Assembly (NCBI RefSeq): GCF_001625655.1
Contig: NZ_AUYB01000158.1
Coordinates: 119,589-183,588, forward strand
Reading direction: 5' to 3'
Source of the DNA: Pseudoalteromonas luteoviolacea DSM 6061
GTDB taxonomy: Bacteria; Pseudomonadota; Gammaproteobacteria; Enterobacterales; Alteromonadaceae
DNA: 64,000 bases
In this document: positions 8,954 through 16,854 of the stretch, one piece after another
How the letters are laid out: the number at the start of each line of letters is the position of its first letter
Numbering within the stretch: position 1 is the stretch's first letter
Program-made: the position numbers and the translations under genes
The notes under the pieces: model-generated
Told to the model about the DNA's origin: nothing
Seen by the model: only the letters and a program-made list of their open reading frames with translations
The model's database searches: none

Positions 8954-9829
8954 TTACGCAGGTTCAGGAGGTTTCACCTCTGATCCAAAGCGTTGATAGA
9001 ACAGCTCGCATGCACCTACTAACGGGGAGTTAGGCAAGGTACTAATATTAATTGTTAAGTGATCACATTGATCAAATTGCGCAAAACGCGCACGCATTGA
9101 AGATTCAAATAAATGGTATGAGTTAGACACAGATCCACCCAACACAATAACATCGGGATCATAGGCTAATTGCATATGCGCAATCGCCACCCCCAAATGA
9201 CTGCCCAACTGCTCAAATAAGTTCAAAGCGCGTTTATCCCCTGCAAGCGCCAGTTGGTACTCATGTTCACCATCTGTGCCTAAGTTGCGGAAAAACTGAC
9301 CGCTACAGTAATCTTCAATTGTTTGCTGCAAATAAGGCGCACTACCAAATTCACCGGCAAGGCCTTTTTTCCCAGTATATATCTGTCCAGCAATGACAAT
9401 ACCGGCACCCAATCCCGTGCCCAGACAAACACCTAATATAGTCTGACATGGCCGTCCTCTATCAAAGTGCGCCCCATATTTAAACTCTCCATAGGCAAAG
9501 CAATTCACATCATTGTGCACTAAGACTGGTACGTTAAAGCGTTTTTTCAAAATATGAGACAAGTGAATATTCTTCCATGAAGGGATATTAGTCACTTCAA
9601 ATACGTAACCCGACTCACTATCCACTACCCCAGGAATACCGATTGCAATGCCATTACACTCAGCAGTGAAGGAGTGACTTATTACCTCAATCAGAAAGTC
9701 GGTAACCTCTTGTTTTGTTGCAGCGGATGGCACAGGGTGGCGCTTCACATTTGATACAACCCCTTGATGCGCTACACCACAAAGTGCTTTTGTACCACCC
9801 AAATCAATACAAACTATTTTTCCAGCCAT
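8954..9829 (-). CDS. ROK-family sugar kinase
   Basis: 291 residues with the ATP-binding motif DLGGTKA at residues 9-15 and catalytic-region VHNDVNCFAYGE. A conserved LGTGLGAGIVIAGQIYTG segment precedes GEFGSAPY, and IEDYCSGQFF follows. The zinc-binding CxCGxxGC motif of classical ROK repressors and NagK is absent, as in some bacterial sugar kinases of this family. It phosphorylates a hexose or amino sugar in the cytoplasm; glucose or N-acetylglucosamine are possible, but specificity is not readable. It lies 3 bp after the MFS transporter gene, so transport and phosphorylation are coupled in one operon. Confidence 0.88.
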   Translation of the reverse strand: MAGKIVCIDLGGTKALCGVAHQGVVSNVKRHPVPSAATKQEVTDFLIEVISHSFTAECNGIAIGIPGVVDSESGYVFEVTNIPSWKNIHLSHILKKRFNVPVLVHNDVNCFAYGEFKYGAHFDRGRPCQTILGVCLGTGLGAGIVIAGQIYTGKKGLAGEFGSAPYLQQTIEDYCSGQFFRNLGTDGEHEYQLALAGDKRALNLFEQLGSHLGVAIAHMQLAYDPDVIVLGGSVSNSYHLFESSMRARFAQFDQCDHLTINISTLPNSPLVGACELFYQRFGSEVKPPEPA

Positions 9830-9832
9830 TAA

Positions 9833-11083
9833 TTATGCTTCCTGCTCCGACGCTTTTTTTGAGAACAAACGAACTGTGTGGTTATGCACAATGGGTTGTG
9901 CACTAGATGCCACATAAAATATATATCCAATAGGGAGAAGTAGTAACAGTAAAGCCACTTGTAAAGAACCTAAAACCTGCGCTACTAGTCCAATAATAGG
10001 CGATGCAACAGCGCCACCAATGATACCAGTACATAAGATCCCAGCAATCGCACCGTGCCCTTTTTCAAAAGAATTCAATGCCAGAGAAAACAATCCAGAC
10101 CACATGATAGAGAGAAAGAATCCAGCCATTGGAAAGGCTAAAACAGCGATACTCTTAGGCCCCAAAACTGCTAGAGAAAGGCTCAGAACTGTGCCAAGAC
10201 AAAACCAACAAAGCAATCTCCTAACGTCATACAGCTTCATCAATACAAGCCCTACAAAGCACCCTATAGTCAACATTAACCAAAATTCACTCACCACATT
10301 TGCACCAACTTCCTTTGTATCCATATGATGTGTTTGCTGCAAAAACACCCCAATTGAATTGGCTATTCCTTGCTCTAAGGCTACATAAGCAGCGATCGCG
10401 AAAAAGAACTTTATTACCGTCGAATTTTTAAATAGCGCAAAACAATCCTGTAAAGAAAAAGAATGTTGTTCATCATCTGATTGTTTACGCTCTAACTGAG
10501 TCACGGCTATCCATATCAACATCAATAAACTCATCAACGCAAACAACCAATACATACTGAGCCAACTCATGTTTTCTGGCACCATCACATTGAGCAGCGA
10601 GTTTGAGTCTTCTGCGACTCCAGAAAGGCCAACATAAACCAGAGGTGACAAAGTTGCGCCGGCACCAAACATCAATTGTGCCACCACAGATAACAAAGCA
10701 AAGTGCTGACTTCCTCCACATCGCCGCAGCAAAGGATTGATTGAGACCTGTAGCAATGCCATCGCACTACCAATTAAAAATAGCGCCACCATTGCTAGTT
10801 CAAAAGAGGGAAATAATACAAATAAAAGCGCACCAAACGCTGACAGTGCAAATGCCAGCATCATGACAAACTTTTCACTTGTGCGTTGTACAAGTAATCC
10901 GGCAGGAATAGACATCACGCCATATGCTGCAAAAAATGCAAATGGAAAAAAGCCGGCAAGGGCCAACCCAATGTCAAAACTACTTATCAACTCAGGAAAG
11001 ATAGGACCGAGAATGTTAGTAAAAAAAGAAATCACAAAGAAAGTCGCGAGTACAATACTCACGGCAGGTAAATTCTTGTTCAT
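9833..11083 (-). CDS. MFS sugar transporter, FucP/NagP type
   Basis: 416 residues with about 12 membrane helices, the N-terminal segment TNILGPIFPELISSFDIGLALAG and the repeated small-residue packing typical of FHS-type sugar/H+ symporters. It is the first gene of a two-gene operon with the ROK kinase. The start ATG at 11083 has AAGGTG 6 nt upstream. A long hairpin with a U-run ends beside this ribosome site (see 11099-11176). It probably imports the sugar that the TonB receptor upstream brings across the outer membrane. Confidence 0.88.
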   Translation of the reverse strand: MNKNLPAVSIVLATFFVISFFTNILGPIFPELISSFDIGLALAGFFPFAFFAAYGVMSIPAGLLVQRTSEKFVMMLAFALSAFGALLFVLFPSFELAMVALFLIGSAMALLQVSINPLLRRCGGSQHFALLSVVAQLMFGAGATLSPLVYVGLSGVAEDSNSLLNVMVPENMSWLSMYWLFALMSLLMLIWIAVTQLERKQSDDEQHSFSLQDCFALFKNSTVIKFFFAIAAYVALEQGIANSIGVFLQQTHHMDTKEVGANVVSEFWLMLTIGCFVGLVLMKLYDVRRLLCWFCLGTVLSLSLAVLGPKSIAVLAFPMAGFFLSIMWSGLFSLALNSFEKGHGAIAGILCTGIIGGAVASPIIGLVAQVLGSLQVALLLLLLPIGYIFYVASSAQPIVHNHTVRLFSKKASEQEA

Positions 11084-11098
11084 TTAGAGCACCTTATT

Positions 11099-11176
11099 TA
11101 AATAAAAAGGTGATGGCAAAAAATAGGATCTGTTTGTTGGCAGACAAATGATCCAAGGGGAATCCGCCATCACCTT
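11099..11176 (-). promoter_or_regulatory. Structured leader hairpin before the MFS/ROK operon (candidate attenuator)
   Basis: On the minus strand a perfect 11-bp stem (AAGGTGATGGC at 11176-11166 with GCCATCACCTT at 11117-11107) encloses a second stem (GGATC/GATCC, 11154-11126). The outer stem is followed at once by TTTTTATT, and the ribosome site AAGGTG begins only 4-9 nt further on. A terminator-shaped structure abutting a ribosome site suggests transcription attenuation or translational control. The rest of the 516-bp gap (11177-11548) is AT-rich with nothing else definite. Confidence 0.6.
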
Positions 11177-11548
11177 AACTCGTCAAATAAGGCTAGTTTG
11201 CCGCTAATTCGAGGATCTATGCGGCACTTTTCAACCCTTTATCAATACAATTCAAGCTCACTCTTGAAGCTGATATAGGCCTAAAAATCAGTACTAAAAT
11301 TCGCAATTTAAAAACGCACGAGAAATAAAGACTATTTAATAGAGATCAAATAACTACAGCGTAAAAAAGATTACTTTTTTAAGCATAGCGCCTGAATGTA
11401 CATCTATGAGAAGTGCTTTTAACGCGTATTTACAGACGTGAAATAAACTCATATAAACACGCTGAAGAGGACTATTCTAACGTCAAATTATTCCAATTAG
11501 AAACATAAAGTGAAATTTTATAGTATTTTAGGTTTTAGAATAATTGAT

Positions 11549-11574
11549 TAAAAAGAAAGGCCCATGTGGGCCTT
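11549..11574 (-). terminator. Rho-independent terminator of the TonB receptor gene
   Basis: Stem AAGGCCC/GGGCCTT with a 4-nt loop, followed on the minus strand by TCTTTTT. It lies 26 bp beyond the receptor's stop codon. Confidence 0.88.
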
Positions 11575-11599
11575 GTCTTAACTCGGAAATACTATCCGT

Positions 11600-14578
11600 T
11601 TACCAACGACCGCGAATACCAAAAGTTAATCGGCGCTCGTAGATATTTTGTGCCATGCGGTTGTCTTTCCACTGGGCATATTGCGATTCATACTCTTCAG
11701 TTAGATTGCTTCCAGACATATATATGGTGAAGTTATCAGTTAAATCATAACTGGCTGATAAATCGATATACGTGGTCGGTTCGGTCCAGACACCAATATC
11801 CCCCATACCTCCTGGCGTCGAGATGGTATGTAATCGTTTAGAGCGATAGTTTGCAGCCAACCTAAATTGGACACCATCACGCTCATACCACAATACCGCA
11901 TTCCCAGATTCTTTGGAGTTATCTTCTAAAGGCAACGCTTCACCACCAAAGCCTGTTTTGCCACTTTCGCTCTTAGAATAGGTGTAGTTAAGTGCCGCAC
12001 CAAAACCGCTCCAAAAGCCAGGTAAAAAGTCGAAAGCTTGCTGGTAGCTTAGCTCAGCGCCTTTCATTGTACCGCCGTTGCCATTAACCTGACCCCTTAC
12101 TGTTACGTTTCGGCGCACAACCCCGTCGGCATCTTCAACCGGAATACTCCACTGAGATGACTCAATAAATGATTCCAGTTCAATGTTGAACACGGCTGCA
12201 CTTACCAAAGCGCTGGGAGAAAAGTACCACTCGAGTGTCACGTCAGTGTTCTCTGCACGCCATGGCTCAAGATCTGGATTACCCTGCATAGTCGCATTAG
12301 TTGCAATCAACAAATCCGGGCTAATTCCTTCAGACTGAGCTAGCTCATCACCGGCACGCGCCCGACTAATTGTTAAACCACCTGCCAACGCCTTCAAATC
12401 AAGACGTGTCATGGTTTTACCCCAAGATGTACGTAGGATTAAGTCGTCCTGCAAATTAAATGCTGCGTTGATAGAAGGCAAAAAATCATTAAATGAACGA
12501 TTGGAAACAATATCACCGTCATCTTGTGCGACTTCTGCAGGGCAATTGCTACAAATTGAAGCACCCACTTTATTTTGCAATATGTCCAATTCTGTCTTTA
12601 TATACTGAAAACCAACGTTGGCACGATAAAAGTCATTGGAAAAATCAGCTCGCCAATATACAGATTGAGTCTGTTCTTCAACTGTGTAGGAACTGCCCGG
12701 CACACCGCCTCGAATATTGTTTGGATACAAACTGTTTTGGAAGGCAAAGGGATCGTCTAGCTGACGAGGGTCGACAAAATAATAATCCCCTATATTAACG
12801 GGTCCAAAATCATTATTGGTTTTTACCCAGCCTTCAGGTAAGCCGCTAAAGTTATACGGTGTATCAGCACCCATGGTGATGTCACCGTCTGAGGCACTTG
12901 GCGTGCCACCACTACCATCGGTGTCAAATGCAGCTAGGCCTTGGTCTTTCCACATCACATTGACACTGCCCTCACCAACAGGGTTGGTAAATGGCGCAAG
13001 TAGCACATATTGATCTCGGGTAACATCTCGCTGACTAGCGCGTACACCAAAGGTCATTTTTTCTAAATGCCCAAGGTCAAATTGATACTCCCCGTCAAAA
13101 CGCAAAATATCCAAGCTAGCATCTTCGTCATAATTGTTTTCTGAATAAGTCGACACTATCGCATAGCGGTCAATATTGGAGCCAAACACTTCCCCTTGCA
13201 CCTGTCCAGGTACCGTTAGCGTAGGGTGTTTACCGTTAAAGTTTAAGCGCATTGGAATAGGATCTGGACCATAACCGCCAGGGTTCACCGCCGTAGGCCC
13301 AGAGCCATCATTTCTTTTTAAACTGTGTGCCAAACCATTGGTCATATAACCCTGAGCAACATTTTCGGTATGACTACGCTCAGCTTCTGCGGTAATAAAC
13401 CTAGCTTTACCCGAGAAGTTTCCATCCCCTTTAAATTCCAACTCGAGGTTTATATTGGTCGACTCACGTTGATTGGTATGGCTTTCTGAATGTGACACAA
13501 CACGTGGAGAATGGAGTGTAATATCTTGTGCGGTATAAAGAGTATGGCCATTTGACAGCTGCCCTCTATCTACGGGATCGTGTTGATCTTGCCAATGCCA
13601 ATGGCCACCCCATGCATTGTCTGCCGTGATCCCCATCTGACGGTCAGCATCATCCATATCAGTGTAAAAGAAGTCGCTGCTTAATACCCAATTATCACTA
13701 AGTTGTGCTTGAAAACTTACGGTTGCACCTGTACGTTCGCGCTCCGTAAAGCGGTTCATCACCCCATAGTTCACATACGTAAACTCTGCATCGTCAAAAT
13801 CACCATCTCCATTCATATCCTGTCTAGGACAAAACCAACAATCCGCACCTTCATCATTTTCATACGGTGCGTATGCCCAGCCATCATTCAAAGCGCCAAG
13901 TCGATAATTTGCAAGGTTAACTTCATCACGTGAAACGGTTGCTAAGATGGCAAAACGTTCGCCGTTATAACCTGCTGAGACCATTACTTTTGGATCCGAC
14001 TCTTCTGAATAAGAACCGCTTGATACCTCAGCTAAAGCAGCACCACTGAAGCCATCTTCTAAATCAAAGGGCTTACGTGTGACAAGGTCAACAGTACCTG
14101 ATATACCACCAGCGAGCGTATCTGCGGTAGGAGACTTCATGACATTCATTGAACCAACTAAGCTTGATGGAATATCCGTGAAATCGGGTTGGACCTTAGT
14201 AATGGAACCAGCACTTAAAAACTGTTCGCCATTGAGTAAAGTTGTCACTTGCGGCATGCCCCTGACATTAATAGTCGAGCCCTCACCGGCACTACGGCGG
14301 ATTTGAATACCTGGTACACGTTGCAATGAATCTGCAATCGTGATGTCAGGCAATTTACCAATATCTTCTGCCGTAATAGAGTCGACAACACCGTCAGCAA
14401 AGCGTTTGGTATTTAAGCTTTTCTCTGTAGAGGCTCGGATCCCTCTCACCTCAATTACTTCAACTTGCTCTTTTTGCACGTCCTTTGTTTGTGCTACGGC
14501 ACTCGTAGAAATGACGCTAGCCATAACCGCACACGCAAGCGGGGACAGTTTAAATGGAGACAGTCTATGTTTCATCAT
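11600..14578 (-). CDS. TonB-dependent outer-membrane receptor
   Basis: 992 residues. A signal peptide (cleaved near STSAVAQ) is followed by a TonB-box-like VEVIEVRGIRAS. The plug domain (about 50-170) has ITAEDIGKLPDITIADSLQRVPG, and a long 22-strand barrel ends in the aromatic C-terminus RLTFGIRGRW. The KLPD...VPGIQIRR plug style is that of the large Alteromonadales sugar/oligosaccharide receptors. It would import a substrate across the outer membrane with TonB-ExbBD energy. Neighbouring sugar carrier, kinase and AraC genes suggest a carbohydrate. Monocistronic, with its own terminator; the shared upstream gap with araC is 479 bp. Confidence 0.92.
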   Translation of the reverse strand: MMKHRLSPFKLSPLACAVMASVISTSAVAQTKDVQKEQVEVIEVRGIRASTEKSLNTKRFADGVVDSITAEDIGKLPDITIADSLQRVPGIQIRRSAGEGSTINVRGMPQVTTLLNGEQFLSAGSITKVQPDFTDIPSSLVGSMNVMKSPTADTLAGGISGTVDLVTRKPFDLEDGFSGAALAEVSSGSYSEESDPKVMVSAGYNGERFAILATVSRDEVNLANYRLGALNDGWAYAPYENDEGADCWFCPRQDMNGDGDFDDAEFTYVNYGVMNRFTERERTGATVSFQAQLSDNWVLSSDFFYTDMDDADRQMGITADNAWGGHWHWQDQHDPVDRGQLSNGHTLYTAQDITLHSPRVVSHSESHTNQRESTNINLELEFKGDGNFSGKARFITAEAERSHTENVAQGYMTNGLAHSLKRNDGSGPTAVNPGGYGPDPIPMRLNFNGKHPTLTVPGQVQGEVFGSNIDRYAIVSTYSENNYDEDASLDILRFDGEYQFDLGHLEKMTFGVRASQRDVTRDQYVLLAPFTNPVGEGSVNVMWKDQGLAAFDTDGSGGTPSASDGDITMGADTPYNFSGLPEGWVKTNNDFGPVNIGDYYFVDPRQLDDPFAFQNSLYPNNIRGGVPGSSYTVEEQTQSVYWRADFSNDFYRANVGFQYIKTELDILQNKVGASICSNCPAEVAQDDGDIVSNRSFNDFLPSINAAFNLQDDLILRTSWGKTMTRLDLKALAGGLTISRARAGDELAQSEGISPDLLIATNATMQGNPDLEPWRAENTDVTLEWYFSPSALVSAAVFNIELESFIESSQWSIPVEDADGVVRRNVTVRGQVNGNGGTMKGAELSYQQAFDFLPGFWSGFGAALNYTYSKSESGKTGFGGEALPLEDNSKESGNAVLWYERDGVQFRLAANYRSKRLHTISTPGGMGDIGVWTEPTTYIDLSASYDLTDNFTIYMSGSNLTEEYESQYAQWKDNRMAQNIYERRLTFGIRGRW

Positions 14579-15057
14579 TGTTCTCTCTGATTATTTTTAT
14601 ATCTGTTATCGAAAAGAAAATTAGAGGAAGGCTTTACAACTTCACACTCAGTAACCAGATCGTTCTGCCGCGCTAAAGCACTGTGTCACTTAAATAGCAT
14701 TAGGCGTTTTCACTACAAAAACTTCACAGCTCTAATTTCATCCATGTCCTATTTGAGCAGTCTCAGCGACGCTGATGTTTGCAATTTCTATCTCATGTAG
14801 GTACAAATCTATCAAGTAACAACGCTGTCATTATTTGTAACAGGTAATTCCTAAATAAGGCTGATAAGTACCATGATCGATGAGAATCATATTACTTATA
14901 CCTTGAAAGATGATGAAAACTTTAAATAGTTGTAACTTTTCAAACCAAATTAGAAACAACTGTAACGTATCATATGTCGAGAGAATGCAGATAAAGGCAA
15001 TATGTGCAGTCATTGAATGGCAGTCATTATTAGATAAAAATAATTAAGGATAATATT
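14579..15057. other. Divergent promoter region between TonB receptor and AraC genes
   Basis: 479 bp without a convincing gene. It must carry the promoters of both flanking genes and probably the AraC-type operator. I could not single out an operator or a strong -35/-10 pair by eye. Confidence 0.4.
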
Positions 15058-15924
15058 ATGAAGGCTATGTGTGAAAAGGTCATTCCATCCACAAACTGTT
15101 CGTGGCGGTACTGTTTATATCAGCTCAATGAAATTCCATTTAATTGGCACTATCACCCTGAGTACGAAATCTGCTTAACCTTGAATAGCCACGGTGTATG
15201 CCATATTGGTGATTACATTGCCTCATTTGGTGACTATGATTTAGTTTTGTTAGGCCCTGAACTTCCCCACACTTGGCAATCAAAGCCAAATCCAGACGGT
15301 AGCATGCAAAAGGTCCACGTTGCGCAAATACCCGCACTCTGGTTAGAGCAACAGTTAAGGCTAAACAAAGAGTTAGATAGTCTACGCTCATTGCTGTATG
15401 AAGCAAAGTGTGGATTAAAGTTCGATACACAAGTCGCCAAAGCTGCAGAAACTCTTTTTATTCAAATGAACGATGCAAGCCCGCTTGAACGCTATGTGTT
15501 GTTGTTTAATCTGCTTAACCTTATGGCCAGCAATACCTATCAAACACTGTCTAGTTTAGAGTTTAGCTTTGCAAATCAGCAAGATCCCGCCAAAGACAAA
15601 TTTGACAGAGTCATCAACTTTATCTACGAAAATTATACAGAACAATTGAGCGCTGATATATTAGCTGAACAGGCACATATGAGTACCAATCACTTTCATC
15701 GCTTCTTCAAAAAACGAACAGAAAAAACCGTTACAGAGTTTATTAATCAATTGCGAATAGCCAAAGCCTGCAAGTTACTTATCAACTCCAAAGCACCCAT
15801 TACAGTAATCAGTGACCAATGTGGATTCAATAATTTGTCTAATTTTAATCGTCGATTTCTAGCGATAAAGTCATGCACGCCGAGCCAATTTCGCTCAAGA
15901 GTACAGCACAAAGCGCTCATTTAA
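15058..15924 (+). CDS. AraC-family transcriptional regulator
   Basis: 288 residues. The N-terminal cupin sensing domain has FNWHYHPEYEICLTLNSHG and GDYDLVLLGPELPHTW. The C-terminal double HTH (about residues 185-285) has LAEQAHMSTNHFHRFFKKRTEKT and ISDQCGFNNLSNFNRRF. AAGGATAATATT puts a ribosome site 8 nt before the ATG. It is divergent from the TonB receptor, so it probably controls the sugar receptor and perhaps the carrier/kinase operon (inference). Confidence 0.9.
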   Translation: MKAMCEKVIPSTNCSWRYCLYQLNEIPFNWHYHPEYEICLTLNSHGVCHIGDYIASFGDYDLVLLGPELPHTWQSKPNPDGSMQKVHVAQIPALWLEQQLRLNKELDSLRSLLYEAKCGLKFDTQVAKAAETLFIQMNDASPLERYVLLFNLLNLMASNTYQTLSSLEFSFANQQDPAKDKFDRVINFIYENYTEQLSADILAEQAHMSTNHFHRFFKKRTEKTVTEFINQLRIAKACKLLINSKAPITVISDQCGFNNLSNFNRRFLAIKSCTPSQFRSRVQHKALI

Positions 15925-16026
15925 AATGATCAAAATGAGGCGCTCAGCACATCCAATTTAGTTCAGCAATGAGTCAGATATTAGGACGTAGTATGCCTGC
16001 GAAAATAATAATCATACAGGTGAAAT

Positions 16027-16812
16027 ATGCGCCCCAAACTCTCACTGCTACTTGGTAGCCTCTTAATAACCTCCGCCAATTCTGCCACCGCAGCAACTGG
16101 TTGCCAAAAAGGCGAGCGCTGCACAATGGTGGTGTACAGCGAGCAATCAGATACATGGCAAGTCATCAACAAAGCACGCGCAGAACGAGCATTTAGCCCA
16201 TTTTCAACCTATAAAATTCCAAATACCCTCATATTACTAGAGCAGAAAAAGGTCAACGCTGAGTCATCTTATCAGGTTAATACTAAACAGTACCCACCAG
16301 AAAAGTGGTGGCCAAAGACGTGGCTTGCAAGCGATATCAACCTTAAAGACGCGTTTCATTATTCAGCACTACCACTTTATCAAACTTGGACAAACGATCT
16401 TAATAAAACAAACATTCAGCGCCATTTAGATACATTTAATTATGGAAACAGGGACATTGCAGGCCCACTTGATGCTTTTTGGTTGAACTCAAGTTTGCAA
16501 ATATCAGCATTTGAGCAAATAGACTTTTTACGTCGCTTAGACAAAAAAACACTTGGTTTGAGTGAGCAGACTTACCAAACGTTTTCGTCAATTTTTTTAA
16601 AAGAACACACCGATGAGTACAAGCTTTACGCAAAAACAGGTACGGGACCTATTGCGAAAAAAACCTATGTCGGTTGGTACGTGGGAAAAATAGAGAATAA
16701 ACAAGGCACACATTATTTTGCATTTAACATGTATGCACCAACGTTTAGAGAGATGGTTAAACAGCGCGTAAACAAAGCACACGCGACGCTCGAAAAATTA
16801 AATATACTTTAA
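16027..16812 (+). CDS. Class D (OXA-type) serine beta-lactamase, divergent
   Basis: 261 residues with a signal peptide (about 1-22). Class D motifs are in order: the nucleophile motif S60-T-Y-K63 inside FSTYKIPN, S113-A-L in place of the usual S-x-V, Y139-G-N, F151-W152, and K203-T-G. Length and motif spacing fit a secreted periplasmic oxacillinase that acylates and hydrolyses penicillins. It is single-gene with no integron, insertion sequence or resistance cassette nearby, so it looks chromosomal and intrinsic. A penicillin-binding sensor domain is unlikely, since no membrane segment follows the signal peptide. Activity and spectrum are unknown. Confidence 0.85.
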   Translation: MRPKLSLLLGSLLITSANSATAATGCQKGERCTMVVYSEQSDTWQVINKARAERAFSPFSTYKIPNTLILLEQKKVNAESSYQVNTKQYPPEKWWPKTWLASDINLKDAFHYSALPLYQTWTNDLNKTNIQRHLDTFNYGNRDIAGPLDAFWLNSSLQISAFEQIDFLRRLDKKTLGLSEQTYQTFSSIFLKEHTDEYKLYAKTGTGPIAKKTYVGWYVGKIENKQGTHYFAFNMYAPTFREMVKQRVNKAHATLEKLNIL

Positions 16813-16816
16813 TGGA

Positions 16817-16845
16817 TTAGGAGAGCGACAAAGTCACTCTCCTAA
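16817..16845. terminator. Bidirectional terminator hairpin
   Basis: A perfect 9-bp stem TTAGGAGAG/CTCTCCTAA with internal GAC/GTC pairing lies between the convergent beta-lactamase and ybbP-like genes. It lacks a long U-run on either strand. Confidence 0.6.
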
Positions 16846-16854
16846 TAATCGCTT

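Noticed and set aside
16027..16812. Possibility that the class D protein is the sensor domain of a BlaR-type receptor
   Set aside because: It has a signal peptide and no membrane helices or metalloprotease domain, and no repressor gene is adjacent.
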